Shown here: positions 1 to 8,115 of the stretch, one piece after another
How the letters are laid out: every line of letters begins with the position of its first letter
Numbering within the stretch: position 1 is the stretch's first letter
The notes under the pieces: generated by a model
The model's database searches: none
Told to the model about the DNA's origin: nothing
What the model saw: the letters and a program-made list of their open reading frames with translations, nothing else
Program-made: the position numbers and the translations under genes
NCBI GenBank assembly: GCA_964600075.1
Contig: CAZRIE010000072.1
Span: forward strand, 1-22,161
Length of the DNA: 22,161 bases
Direction: 5' to 3'
Source: CAZRIE01 sp964600075
GTDB taxonomy: Bacteria > Bacteroidota > Bacteroidia > Flavobacteriales > Flavobacteriaceae

Positions 1-2141
1 AATTTGAATCAGAAGATACCGGTGAAAAACATAAAGTAAAAATTCGTAAAAAGCTAGTTGACTGTACGTATCTAAAAACAAGTGTTCCTGCTACCCACAC
101 TCCTAATTTTGACGTTGCCAATGGTGTCTCGTTCATACCCTTAAATAGGTTGCCGAATACCAGTATCGCCTCAGCGGAGTACATCATCGTTGGTGGCGGA
201 AAAACAAGTATAGATGCTTGCCTATGGTTGCTAGAAAACAAAGTGAGCCCTGAAAAGATTACTTGGCTAGTTTCTCGAGATGCTTGGTTGATCAATCGAA
301 AAAGCATTCAACCTACCGAAGCGTTTTTTAAGACTACTTTCAGTGCCTTGGCCAGCCAAGTGAAGGTGATTGCCAAAGCTGATTCAGTTGAAGGTATTTT
401 CGATGGCCTTGAAGAAGCCGGAGTGTTATTACGAATTGACAAAAAAATTCGCCCTCAAATGTTTCATGGGGCAACTGTCAGCCCTTTGGAACTACAGGAA
501 TTACAGAAAATTAAAAATGTGGTCCGCCTAGGTCGTGTTCAGCGCATTGAAAAAAACCGAATTGTATTGGACAACGACACAATTCAGACGACAATAAATC
601 ACATTCATGTAGATTGTTCGGCATCCGCAATATCCCAATCAGATGTCAAGACCATTTTCGAAGGAGGTTTGATAACTCCTCAAACCGTACGTTCGTACCA
701 GCCCGTTTTTAGTGCATCGCTCATAGCTTATGTGGAGGCAAACTATGAGGATGAGGCAACCAAAAATAAGCTATGCCAAGTAGTGCCTTTACCCAATCAT
801 GACACAGATTGGATTCGAATGACGGAAGCTCAAATGGTCAATCAGTTTATCTGGTCGCAGGATAAGACTTTACGCGAGTGGATAAAAAATAATCGATTGG
901 ACGGTTTTAGTAAATTGGCTGCAAATGCCGACAAAAGCGATGCGGATAAGATGGCTATTTTGAATACATTGAGAACATATAGCATACCCGCGATGCTAAA
1001 GCTACAGCAATTTCAAAAAGCGCTGGATGCGAATAGGCAAGCACCGATTAAAAACCCTCAGCTACAAGTCAACAAAGATGTCCTCTTCAAAAATCGAATC
1101 GTAGAGACACCAGACGAAGTGTTTCACTTGGAAAATGGAGAGATATTAGTACAGATAGATACCTTCGCCTATTCCGCGAATAACATTACCTATGCCGTAG
1201 CGGGAGATACCATGGGGTATTGGCAATTTTTTCCTCCCATGAGTGAAAACTCGGCCCGCTGGGGGGTCATTCCTGTTTGGGGCTTTGCCAATGTCATAGC
1301 ATCCAAAACTGAGGAAATACCGGTCGGGGAGCGTCTTTTTGGCTATTTTTCACCTTCAAAATATTTGAAAATGACACCCGTAGTCATCACTGAAAGGTGT
1401 TTTATAGATGGTGCAACACATCGTTCCAAATTACCTAAAGGATATAATCTATATCAAAGAGTGCACAAACAAGGGGACTATCAGCCTGAATTTGATAAGG
1501 AGCGCATGTTGTTATTCCCACTTCTCATCACCTCTTTTTGTTTATGGGATGCTTTAAAGGAAGCGGATTGGTATGGGGCAAAACAACTTATTATTCTGAG
1601 TGCTTCAAGCAAAACAAGTACCGGTTTAGGTTATGCATTGCAAGCAGATGAAGCTTCACCAACCGTTATCGGCATTACCGCTGACCATAACCTTGCCAAA
1701 GTCAAAAGCCTGGCCATTTATGACCAATGTATAAGCTATGATGAGGTCACTAGCGTAGATGCTAACATACCAACTGTCATTGTTGATATGTCGGGCAACA
1801 CCAAAATACTGGCCGCATTGCATACGTGCTTGGGGGATAACATGAAGTTCACTATTAACGTAGGACTCACACATTGGACAAATGCCAAACCCCAACAAGG
1901 AATACTCCGTGAAAGGAGTACTTTTTTCTTTGCTCCCAGTCACATTCAAAAACGCTTAAAAGATTGGGGACACGACGGTTTTGAGCAAAAAACCGCTGCG
2001 TTCTTGTCAACAACTGCAAGCAAAACCAGAACATGGCTTAAATTCAGGCGTATCAACGGTTTAGCTGAATTGGCAGCTATTCACCCCGATGTTTGCCGGG
2101 GCGCTATTCCGCCAGATGAAGGATTGATCGTTATTATATAG
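1..2141 (+). CDS. FAD/NAD(P)-dependent oxidoreductase fused to DUF2855 domain (5' end outside window)
   Basis: The frame is open from the first complete codon (base 3) with no stop, so the gene starts upstream. The TTG at 150 is internal: the 49 codons before it continue smoothly into the Rossmann strand. About 712 residues are visible. A GGGKTSIDACLWLL motif (visible residues 64-77) is the second, NAD(P)-binding dinucleotide site of an FMO-like flavoprotein; the FAD-binding N-terminus lies outside. Residues ~75-345 match the rest of that flavoprotein family (RDAWLINR motif). From about residue 355 the sequence becomes DUF2855, usually a separate protein of about 350 residues: SANNITYAVAGDTMGYWQFF, then PVWGFANVIAS and a quinone-oxidoreductase-like Rossmann section (ILSASSKTSTGLGYALQ). 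Substrate unknown. It converges on the creatininase gene and seems unrelated to the sugar operons. The domain calls are fairly secure; the reaction is not. Confidence 0.8.
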   Translation, partial: FESEDTGEKHKVKIRKKLVDCTYLKTSVPATHTPNFDVANGVSFIPLNRLPNTSIASAEYIIVGGGKTSIDACLWLLENKVSPEKITWLVSRDAWLINRKSIQPTEAFFKTTFSALASQVKVIAKADSVEGIFDGLEEAGVLLRIDKKIRPQMFHGATVSPLELQELQKIKNVVRLGRVQRIEKNRIVLDNDTIQTTINHIHVDCSASAISQSDVKTIFEGGLITPQTVRSYQPVFSASLIAYVEANYEDEATKNKLCQVVPLPNHDTDWIRMTEAQMVNQFIWSQDKTLREWIKNNRLDGFSKLAANADKSDADKMAILNTLRTYSIPAMLKLQQFQKALDANRQAPIKNPQLQVNKDVLFKNRIVETPDEVFHLENGEILVQIDTFAYSANNITYAVAGDTMGYWQFFPPMSENSARWGVIPVWGFANVIASKTEEIPVGERLFGYFSPSKYLKMTPVVITERCFIDGATHRSKLPKGYNLYQRVHKQGDYQPEFDKERMLLFPLLITSFCLWDALKEADWYGAKQLIILSASSKTSTGLGYALQADEASPTVIGITADHNLAKVKSLAIYDQCISYDEVTSVDANIPTVIVDMSGNTKILAALHTCLGDNMKFTINVGLTHWTNAKPQQGILRERSTFFFAPSHIQKRLKDWGHDGFEQKTAAFLSTTASKTRTWLKFRRINGLAELAAIHPDVCRGAIPPDEGLIVII

Positions 2142-2425
2142 GAAGTCTTGAACACCAATTAATGGGTTTGAAAAAGTCGCAACACAACAACTTCGTTGAA
2201 GGCCTATCAACAGCTCGTCAAAGTTTAAATAAAGGATTAATTTGAGCTGTAATACTACCTATTTGAAACTTTATGTGTGAAGATAAATTTGTAAAAATCA
2301 GTTCTTAACTGTAAGGGGTTTTAAACGAATATAGCCAAGAGCATCCAACAGCTTAATGATTAAATATGTGATATCAATCTCATAGCACTTCACACCAAAA
2401 TTTGTCCTACTGGCATGTTTGTTTG
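2142..2425. other. Convergent intergenic region, no gene seen
   Basis: This AT-rich stretch separates two convergent genes. I see no open frame with a convincing start and no strong intrinsic terminator for either gene. The only structures are a 5-bp hairpin (GTTGA/TCAAC, about 2194-2210), a second small hairpin CAGTT-CTT-AACTG at 2299-2311, and a promoter-like pair described separately. Confidence 0.5.
2262..2291 (+). promoter_or_regulatory. Possible Bacteroidota-type promoter pointing into the convergent operon
   Basis: TTTG at 2262-2265 and TAAATTTG at 2284-2291 are separated by 18 bases, matching the known Bacteroidota pattern (-33 TTTG, -7 TAnnTTTG). No gene on this strand lies downstream. 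A transcript would start near 2298 with the hairpin CAGTT-CTT-AACTG (2299-2311) and run antisense to the end of the creatininase gene. Such short AT-rich motifs also arise by chance, so this is only a candidate. Confidence 0.25.
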
Positions 2426-3115
2426 CTAAGGTTTCTCAAATGCTCGCTCCACTTTTTTCGTTAGCATCTCGACAGCCATATCCCGAATTTTTATGCCATT
2501 TTCCAAATCAGCTTCACTTGGCTTTCCGTTGATGCCTCCCGATTCGGCGTCAAGTTCATAGCGCGAACGGATTTTATACCAGGGTTTCTTTACCTCAAAA
2601 TCACGTACGGCTTCCATTTTTGATGAAGTTCCTACAGCCATTGCCACTTCGGTCTCGCCTTTATCGGCATGATGAATTCCCGTAATACCACAATCACTCC
2701 ACCAGTTCCAACAAACACCTTTAAAATCCGGATGCTTTTCCCAAATTTTGAAAAAGGCCAGTTCACAGGCCGTTTTATTTGCTCCATGGCCCGTAATAAA
2801 AATGACTTTTTTAAAGCCTTGTTGGCAAAAGCGGTCGGCCAAATCATGGATAATCAGCATAAACGTTTCTACGCTAACCCCTAGTGTTCCGGTGTATTCG
2901 CGCATCTCGTCGGCAAAGCCATAATCTACGCAGGGTACCAAAATGGCTCCCGTATTTTCTGCCACGGCTTTACTGAAATATTCGGCCGTATCGATATCAA
3001 CACTAGTTGCCAAATGTGGCCCGTGTGATTCTACTAATCCTAAAGGAACGATTACCGGAATACTTCTGTCCAACTTATTAATTTCTGTGGATGTTAATTT
3101 TAACCACTCTATCAT
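2426..3115 (-). CDS. Creatininase-family amidohydrolase
   Basis: The 229-residue protein has the creatininase fold signature. The metal-binding motif GLVESHGPHL gives Glu29 and His31, followed by Asp40 (SVDID), His110 in ITGHGANK, and HADKGETEVAM with His149 and Glu154, the usual di-metal ligand set. Family members hydrolyse cyclic or linear amides (creatinine, FAPy in riboflavin synthesis, MftE in mycofactocin processing), so the substrate cannot be read from the sequence. It is a little shorter than typical 240-260-residue members. Its ATG overlaps the TGA of the ROK kinase gene (ATGA), indicating translational coupling, and it is last in the operon. In a sugar locus it may cleave an amide or lactone of an oxidised sugar, which is inference. 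It is likely cytoplasmic, with no signal peptide. Confidence 0.85.
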   Translation of the reverse strand: MIEWLKLTSTEINKLDRSIPVIVPLGLVESHGPHLATSVDIDTAEYFSKAVAENTGAILVPCVDYGFADEMREYTGTLGVSVETFMLIIHDLADRFCQQGFKKVIFITGHGANKTACELAFFKIWEKHPDFKGVCWNWWSDCGITGIHHADKGETEVAMAVGTSSKMEAVRDFEVKKPWYKIRSRYELDAESGGINGKPSEADLENGIKIRDMAVEMLTKKVERAFEKP

Positions 3116-4089
3116 AAGGCTTTCAATTTTTCTTTCAACATGGCCGCCGCCCCATAAACGCCTGCATGTTCTGTAATGGTTGATATTTCTATAGGTATAC
3201 CTTCATTTTTAGGAAACCGAAAAACCCTGGCATTTACTTTTTCTTGAACATCGGCCAAAAACAAATCGGAGGCCAAAGTAGCGCCCCCGCTTAAAATTAT
3301 TTTTTGTGGGCCATATGCATGTGTGGCGTTAATGAGCAATACAGCTAAATGTTCTTTCCACGTTTCCAATTCACGAAGGCAGAGTTCGTCGCCTTCACGG
3401 CAAGCATCTGTAATTTCTTTAAAACCAATACTGAACGGATTATCAAAATATTGTTCTGATAGTACCGATGGCAATCCACGTTGAATCGTAGTTTTGACCT
3501 GATTTACCAAAGCGGTAGCCGAACATAAAATTTCCCCAGTACCGTGGTTCCCAGTGAGGCAAAACTGACTATTGGAAGCATCCATTACCAGATGCCCCAT
3601 TTGAATACCAAAGTTAAAATGGGGGTCGACCAGAATTTGTCCGTTGATGATGACTCCCGAGCCGATTCCCGTGCCAATGGTCAAAATAACGGCCCAATCT
3701 ACATCTCTTGCATTGCCATAGTATTTTGCGGCATAGGCGGCCAAACGGCCATCGTTCTCAGCAAAAACAGGCAGCTTAAATTCCTCACGAAGTTTTGGGA
3801 CAATGGGAAACTCTTCCAAGCCTTCGAATTTACCCGGGAGCAATACCACGCCCAAATTAGGATCTACCGGACCTGTTAATCCTAATCCGATTCCTAAGCA
3901 CGTTTCCCCGTTTTCGGAGGAGGGCATTCTTTCGGCTATCAGTTTTTTGACCTCTTCAAACATAGCATCGGCACCTAAATGTGCTTTCGAAGGCACCTCG
4001 GCCGCGCGATGTAATTTGCCATCGGAATCAATGATTCCAGCTTTTATTCGAGTTCCGCCAACGTCACAGGCTATAGTGTAGTTTTTCAT
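3112..4089 (-). CDS. ROK-family sugar kinase with reduced zinc motif
   Basis: The 325-residue protein starts with the ATP-binding loop DVGGTRIKAG (residues 9-18) and has the catalytic Asp in ENDGRLAAY (Asp113). ITIGTGIGSGVI (~137-148) and SGGATLA near the C-terminus are further ROK/ASKHA elements. There is no N-terminal helix-turn-helix, so it is a kinase rather than a NagC/XylR-type repressor. The ROK zinc motif CxCGxxGCxE is degraded: Cys177 remains, but the second and third Cys are Thr179 and Thr184; His166 and Glu186 are kept. It probably phosphorylates a hexose or amino sugar with ATP in the cytoplasm; the exact sugar is unknown. It lies 5 bases after the FAD oxidoreductase gene and overlaps the creatininase gene by 4 bases. 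Confidence 0.88.
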   Translation of the reverse strand: MKNYTIACDVGGTRIKAGIIDSDGKLHRAAEVPSKAHLGADAMFEEVKKLIAERMPSSENGETCLGIGLGLTGPVDPNLGVVLLPGKFEGLEEFPIVPKLREEFKLPVFAENDGRLAAYAAKYYGNARDVDWAVILTIGTGIGSGVIINGQILVDPHFNFGIQMGHLVMDASNSQFCLTGNHGTGEILCSATALVNQVKTTIQRGLPSVLSEQYFDNPFSIGFKEITDACREGDELCLRELETWKEHLAVLLINATHAYGPQKIILSGGATLASDLFLADVQEKVNARVFRFPKNEGIPIEISTITEHAGVYGAAAMLKEKLKAL

Positions 4090-4094
4090 AAGTA

Positions 4095-5432
4095 TTATGA
4101 ATTTGGAGAATCAATCATCGCCCCTTGCTTTCTTAGAATACCTCTTAATTCATCAGTATCCAAATCAATGGGAGCACAATTCTTTTGAAATGCCATCGAA
4201 GCAGCAATACCTGCTGCTTCGCCCATTACCATGCATTGCGCCATGGAGCGGACGCTACTTTGGGCGACATGGTTTGCTGAAAAACAACGCCCGGCAACCA
4301 AAATATTACTGCTTTCCAATGGTACTAAGGTTCTATATGGAATACCCACGGTTTCACTTTTCGGAATGTATTGCCAACGTACTCCTTCGCCATCGTGATG
4401 GTCTTCCATGGGTGCGCCACAAAGTCCGATTTGGTCATCGAACTTCCTTGCTCCAAGAACGTCTTCAGCGGTCAATCTATAATGACCGTGTACTCTCCGC
4501 GTTTCACGTACGCCGATTTGCACGCCGAAAGTCGAGAGTTCCGATTTTTCATACCCGGGAACGTATTCTTTTAAAAACCGAATGTATTCCAATGCCTGCA
4601 AACGACCTGCCATTTCGGCGTCACTCCAGAGCTTAGGATCCGCGGCGTTTATCACATTTCCGCTGGCATCTTTTTGAAAAGAGGATAATCGCGTCATAAT
4701 TGTGGCCGTCATATGGTCAACGGGCGTTATATGGTCGCTGCCTTCTTTTCTAGGTAGGTTGAAATTACCCGTGGCCGCCGCTTTTTCCATAAGCGTATTT
4801 ACCTCTGGTTTGCTGACGGTTTTTCGTTTTGCCATATCGACATTGACCATTTTAAAGGTTGTTGTCAAGGTCTGTGCGGGATCGATGGCACCTGCCAATT
4901 CATACGGAAAACCTGCTTGGTGGCAGATATCGGCATCTCCAGTGGCATCGACAATTTGTTTGCATTTGATATACTGTAATCCGCTTTTGGTAGCCACGAC
5001 CAAACCGACCACTTTTTTGCCTTCAAGAACTGTGTCCTGCACCCAAGCATTCAACAAAATTTCTACTCCTGCATTCTTTACCAATTGTTCCCAAACCACT
5101 TTTAAATATTCCGGGTGATAGGTCACTCCCGTTCCGGCCCCAAAAGAATTTGGGCGTTCAAGAACGGCCTTATATTTTTCCAAACCGGCCACTACATCAT
5201 TCGCAATGCCACCCACCACTTTAGTGGAACGTTCCCCCGGAGTATAATACCCATAAAAGGTATCTAAAACGGCGGTACTGGTGCCTCCCAAAAAACCCAA
5301 ACGTTCTAATAGCAGTGCCTTAACGCCCGTTCTTCCTGCAGCTATGGCGGCCGTTGCGCCTGCTGAACCTGAACCGACTACGATAATGTCGTAGGTATTT
5401 CCTATGGGTAATTGTTTGCTGTATGTTTGCAT
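4095..5432 (-). CDS. FAD-dependent oxidoreductase (FAD_oxidored type)
   Basis: The protein has an N-terminal FAD-binding Rossmann motif IIVVGSGSAGATAA with the ribose-binding Glu at the end of the second strand (LLLER), then the GGTSTAV loop typical of PF12831-like flavoproteins. A C-terminal flavin-contact segment (NILVAGRCFSANHVAQSS) precedes a GEAAGIAASMA helix. Such enzymes often sit in carbohydrate or polyol catabolic loci, but few substrates are known. I chose the ATG at 5432 (445 residues, MQTYSK...), which leaves a 19-base gap after the SDR stop codon. An in-frame ATG at 5477 would add 15 residues without family features and overlap the SDR gene by 26 bases. No signal peptide is seen. 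With the SDR and creatininase-like genes it suggests oxidative substrate processing. Confidence 0.85.
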   Translation of the reverse strand: MQTYSKQLPIGNTYDIIVVGSGSAGATAAIAAGRTGVKALLLERLGFLGGTSTAVLDTFYGYYTPGERSTKVVGGIANDVVAGLEKYKAVLERPNSFGAGTGVTYHPEYLKVVWEQLVKNAGVEILLNAWVQDTVLEGKKVVGLVVATKSGLQYIKCKQIVDATGDADICHQAGFPYELAGAIDPAQTLTTTFKMVNVDMAKRKTVSKPEVNTLMEKAAATGNFNLPRKEGSDHITPVDHMTATIMTRLSSFQKDASGNVINAADPKLWSDAEMAGRLQALEYIRFLKEYVPGYEKSELSTFGVQIGVRETRRVHGHYRLTAEDVLGARKFDDQIGLCGAPMEDHHDGEGVRWQYIPKSETVGIPYRTLVPLESSNILVAGRCFSANHVAQSSVRSMAQCMVMGEAAGIAASMAFQKNCAPIDLDTDELRGILRKQGAMIDSPNS

Positions 5433-5451
5433 GTTTGCGCTTATCAAATTT

Positions 5452-6237
5452 TTATCCCGAGATGCTCCAACCGGCATCCACTTTTAATACTTCCCCCGTT
5501 ATCATTTTACTTTGATCGCTCAATAAAAACAAGGAAGCAGAGGCTACATCTTCGGCGTCCATGACCCCCTCTTTTAAAGGTTGTTTGATTTTCATAAAAT
5601 CGGTAATAGTTTTGTCTTTCGACGCTCTAGCGCTCATTCGTGTCAAGGCAAGACCCGGAGCGATAACATTGACGCGAATCTTATCCAAGGCATATTTAGA
5701 GGCCATAGATGTACTCATGCTGATAATGGCACCTTTTGCGGTGGCATACCCAATAGTGCTAAAGAATTTGGGCTCTGGGGAAATTCCCAGAATACTTGCC
5801 ATGTTTAGAATCGTTCCGCGAATTCCGTTGGTGGCGACATCTTGTTTTAGCATTTGTTGTACCACTTCGCGGCACATGCGGTATTGGGTGGTGACATTAG
5901 TTGTCATGGTCACTTCCCAACCTTCTTCGGTACATTCGTGAATAGGGCCATCGCCAAAACGCCTTCCGCTGATGCCGGCGACATTATAAAGGGCATCGAT
6001 TCTCCCATGTTTTTCAATACATGCATTTACTAATTCTGGTGCAACGAATGGGTCTACCAAATCACCAACCACATAATCGGCATCGTATCCCGCTACTCTT
6101 AAATCGTTTTGAAAGTCTTGACATCTTTCCGCATTGCGGCCAATGTAAAATACCTTCGCACCTTGGGCCAAGACCATTTTAATAGTTTCCGCAGCGATGC
6201 CCGATGAACCCGTTATGATACAAACCTTGTTCTTCAT
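5452..6237 (-). CDS. SDR-family NAD(P)-dependent oxidoreductase
   Basis: This 261-residue classical-length short-chain dehydrogenase has NVAG at 85-88, the structural Asn114, and the catalytic Ser148, Tyr164 and Lys168 in the Y-ATA-K arrangement. It ends in a normal C-terminal segment (ASLFLLSDQSKMITGEVLKVDAG). The cofactor loop is atypical: TGSSGIAAE (residues 9-17) instead of TGxxxGxG, one residue shorter and with Ala for the last Gly. It probably interconverts a hydroxyl and a keto group on a sugar or sugar acid; direction and substrate are unknown. Its ATG overlaps the TAA of the SIS gene (TAATG), so the two are translationally coupled. Confidence 0.9.
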   Translation of the reverse strand: MKNKVCIITGSSGIAAETIKMVLAQGAKVFYIGRNAERCQDFQNDLRVAGYDADYVVGDLVDPFVAPELVNACIEKHGRIDALYNVAGISGRRFGDGPIHECTEEGWEVTMTTNVTTQYRMCREVVQQMLKQDVATNGIRGTILNMASILGISPEPKFFSTIGYATAKGAIISMSTSMASKYALDKIRVNVIAPGLALTRMSARASKDKTITDFMKIKQPLKEGVMDAEDVASASLFLLSDQSKMITGEVLKVDAGWSISG

Positions 6238-7043
6238 TATTCTTTGGGCATTACCCGATTTGGATTATAGGTTGCGAGCGCATAACGTTTGCGCTGATCG
6301 TCAAGCCATTCGTCATAATTATCGGTGGTGTCGGCAATATGCATGTTTCTTAATACATGGTGTTTTACGCCTCTTTTGTCCAATTCCTTTATAGTCAATT
6401 CGTTCAAGCATTGGGTTACGGAAATCGCACCTACAGTGGATAATGGGCACACATTGTATTTGTCCATTCGCCCTTCAAATTCTACGGATAAATCCCCATT
6501 GGGCATCAAATTATCAATAAAATACCCGTTCGGATTATCTTCTAGCACATGGATCAGATTTCTTCCACCACTATGTCTCGGAGGAATTTTTGCCGATTGT
6601 GTAGCACTGGCGATACCAATGATTTTCAAGTCTGGATATTGATTGCTGAATTCGACGGCCATATCAACTGCAGCGGCAGTTGTTCCAGTCGCCGTTATTA
6701 CGACAAGAACATCTTTTGGCCCGAAATGGATTTCCTTTAAAAGAATCTTACCAATGCCTTCTACCTTTTCGTAGAATTGGTCAACACGTATTCCGTTTGC
6801 ACCCGTTACGTCATTAAAAGTGATAATGGCATCCGCTAGAATAGGATGAAACCCTGTTAGAGCGCCCATGCGTATCACGGTTTCCTCTACGGACTGGCGC
6901 GAATGCCCGTTGGCGTATAAATGTACCAAACCTCCGGATTCAATGGCATCGGCATAGAAACTGGACACTGTGGCCAATAAATCTTCTTGTTTTTTAAGAC
7001 CCTCTTTGATTCGGTCGAGTTGGTCTGGAAATGTTAGGCTCAT
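6237..7043 (-). CDS. SIS-domain (sugar isomerase-like) protein
   Basis: The 268-residue protein resembles the SIS_2/COG4821 group. An N-terminal helical segment is followed by YANGHSRQSVEE (43-54), the phosphosugar-binding loop region, a GFHPIL segment and a second loop ITATGTTAAAV (115-125). SIS domains bind phosphosugars and either isomerise them (AgaS, GmhA) or cleave them (MurQ), or act as regulators. There is no HTH, so an enzyme is more likely. It is the second gene of the operon, 20 bases after gntR, and its stop overlaps the SDR start. The pairing with a ROK kinase is common in amino-sugar and phosphosugar loci, but the substrate cannot be assigned. Confidence 0.85.
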   Translation of the reverse strand: MSLTFPDQLDRIKEGLKKQEDLLATVSSFYADAIESGGLVHLYANGHSRQSVEETVIRMGALTGFHPILADAIITFNDVTGANGIRVDQFYEKVEGIGKILLKEIHFGPKDVLVVITATGTTAAAVDMAVEFSNQYPDLKIIGIASATQSAKIPPRHSGGRNLIHVLEDNPNGYFIDNLMPNGDLSVEFEGRMDKYNVCPLSTVGAISVTQCLNELTIKELDKRGVKHHVLRNMHIADTTDNYDEWLDDQRKRYALATYNPNRVMPKE

Positions 7044-7063
7044 GTTGTTCTTTTAGGTTGTTT

Positions 7064-7822
7064 TTAACTGATTTCCGCTAGTAAATTTTGGAGCACTTCC
7101 GTGTCTGCCGTTTTGTTGATTTGGCGTGACCGATAAACATAGGAATCTGCAGCAGCGATAATCGAGGAAACTTCAAAAGGGGTCTCATCAATCAAATATG
7201 ATGTTCTTTCAATGACCAAAACTATTGGTGTTATGAGCTGTAATGTTTCAATTTCATAGTCGGTTGCAGAGCGAGCGGAAACCTCTTCATCTGCGGAAAC
7301 TCCAACGAGATCATACTTTTCTTTTAAAAAGGTATATACAGATTCTTTGAATTTGGAGGTATTGGCCAATCCGGGTACCAAATGTTCGGGAATTTCATTT
7401 TTCATCAAACATATAGGCCGGGCATTTATTAGTCGTAAGCGGTCGATGCGAACAGTTTTCTGACGCGCTTTTAGTCCTAGGGCCAACACCGCTAGAGCAT
7501 TTGGTACTTGCACATTTATTTTTGTCCAAGCCGTACTTGGGGTTTTTCCAAGGCCGATGATGGAATCCGTCCAACTGGAAACGCCCACATGCGTGTCTAC
7601 TATTTGTGGTTTTTTTACGGTAGTGCCCTTACCGGCTTTTGATTCGATAAAGCCTTTTGCCTCCAGCTCCTTTATGGCCCTTTTCACAGTAATTAAACTG
7701 GTTTGGGTCTGTGCTGCGATTTCTGATTGCGTGGGTAATAAATCTCCCGGTCGATATTCTGTCTCGATCCGACTTAACAGATAGTCATATACTTTATAAT
7801 ATAGTGGCTTTTTATTTTCCAA
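7064..7822 (-). CDS. GntR-family (HutC/UTRA) transcriptional regulator
   Basis: The 252-residue protein has an N-terminal winged helix (residues ~5-70; YRPGDLLPTQSEIAAQ, then TVKRAIKELEAKGFIESKAGKGT) and a C-terminal UTRA effector domain (~80-240) ending in an IERTSYLIDETPFEVS segment. HutC-type members usually sense small sugars, amino sugars or phosphosugars and repress neighbouring genes. The start is TTG at 7822: an in-frame TAA lies five codons upstream and no ATG occurs before the HTH. It is the first gene of the minus-strand operon and divergent from the GH97 operon, so it probably controls both (inference). The signal is probably a metabolite of the imported sugar. Confidence 0.9.
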   Translation of the reverse strand: MENKKPLYYKVYDYLLSRIETEYRPGDLLPTQSEIAAQTQTSLITVKRAIKELEAKGFIESKAGKGTTVKKPQIVDTHVGVSSWTDSIIGLGKTPSTAWTKINVQVPNALAVLALGLKARQKTVRIDRLRLINARPICLMKNEIPEHLVPGLANTSKFKESVYTFLKEKYDLVGVSADEEVSARSATDYEIETLQLITPIVLVIERTSYLIDETPFEVSSIIAAADSYVYRSRQINKTADTEVLQNLLAEIS

Positions 7823-8115
7823 CGAATTAGATATTTACACAAATATTATAATAATATACTATTTTAGCAAATATATTCAAGATTTGACCTTAAGTTGTTT
7901 GTACTAGCATAGTTCCTTTTAGTGGAATAATTTATCTTTCAATTACGAGAAAGAGCGATATGGAATTGATAACATCGAATTGTTCAAACTGGCTGCATTA
8001 GAGTAAAGGGTGGCGGTTGTAGGAAACTATGATAAAGTATATTTTTTTGAGATTAGAAATCCCTATTTTTAAAATCGACTCTAAAAAGCTTGCCCTATAA
8101 ATTGAAACGAATACC
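7823..8115. promoter_or_regulatory. Divergent control region between the two catabolic operons
   Basis: This 293-base AT-rich region separates gntR (-) from the DUF5107 gene (+). On the minus strand a TATATTTG -7 element occupies 7875-7868, which would give gntR a leader of roughly 40 bases; no clear -33 TTTG was found. A perfect AT palindrome is at 7843-7857 and a spaced inverted repeat TCTTTC-N8-GAAAGA at 7935-7954; either could be an operator. A direct repeat GAATTG is at 7963-7968 and 7977-7982. I found no TAnnTTTG element for the plus-strand operon; the nearest is TATCTTTC at 7933-7940. Confidence 0.45.
7843..7857. promoter_or_regulatory. Perfect AT palindrome, candidate GntR operator
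   Basis: ATATTAT-A-ATAATAT is a perfect 15-base palindrome with 7-base arms. It lies between the likely gntR -7 element (7868-7875) and the gntR start codon, where a bound repressor would block gntR transcription. An AT-only palindrome could also be chance in this composition, and the HutC-type GT/AC half-site pattern is not evident. Confidence 0.25.

Noticed and set aside
150..152. TTG as the start of the first gene
   Set aside because: The frame is open to the left edge and the upstream residues continue the flavoprotein sequence, so this is an internal codon.
1656..1949. Minus-strand open frame inside the DUF2855 part
   Set aside because: It overlaps a coding frame with clear motifs and has no recognisable domain.
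4097..4636. Long open frame on the plus strand inside the FAD oxidoreductase gene
   Set aside because: It is antisense to a well-supported flavoprotein and its translation has no family motif; it reflects codon use of the real gene.
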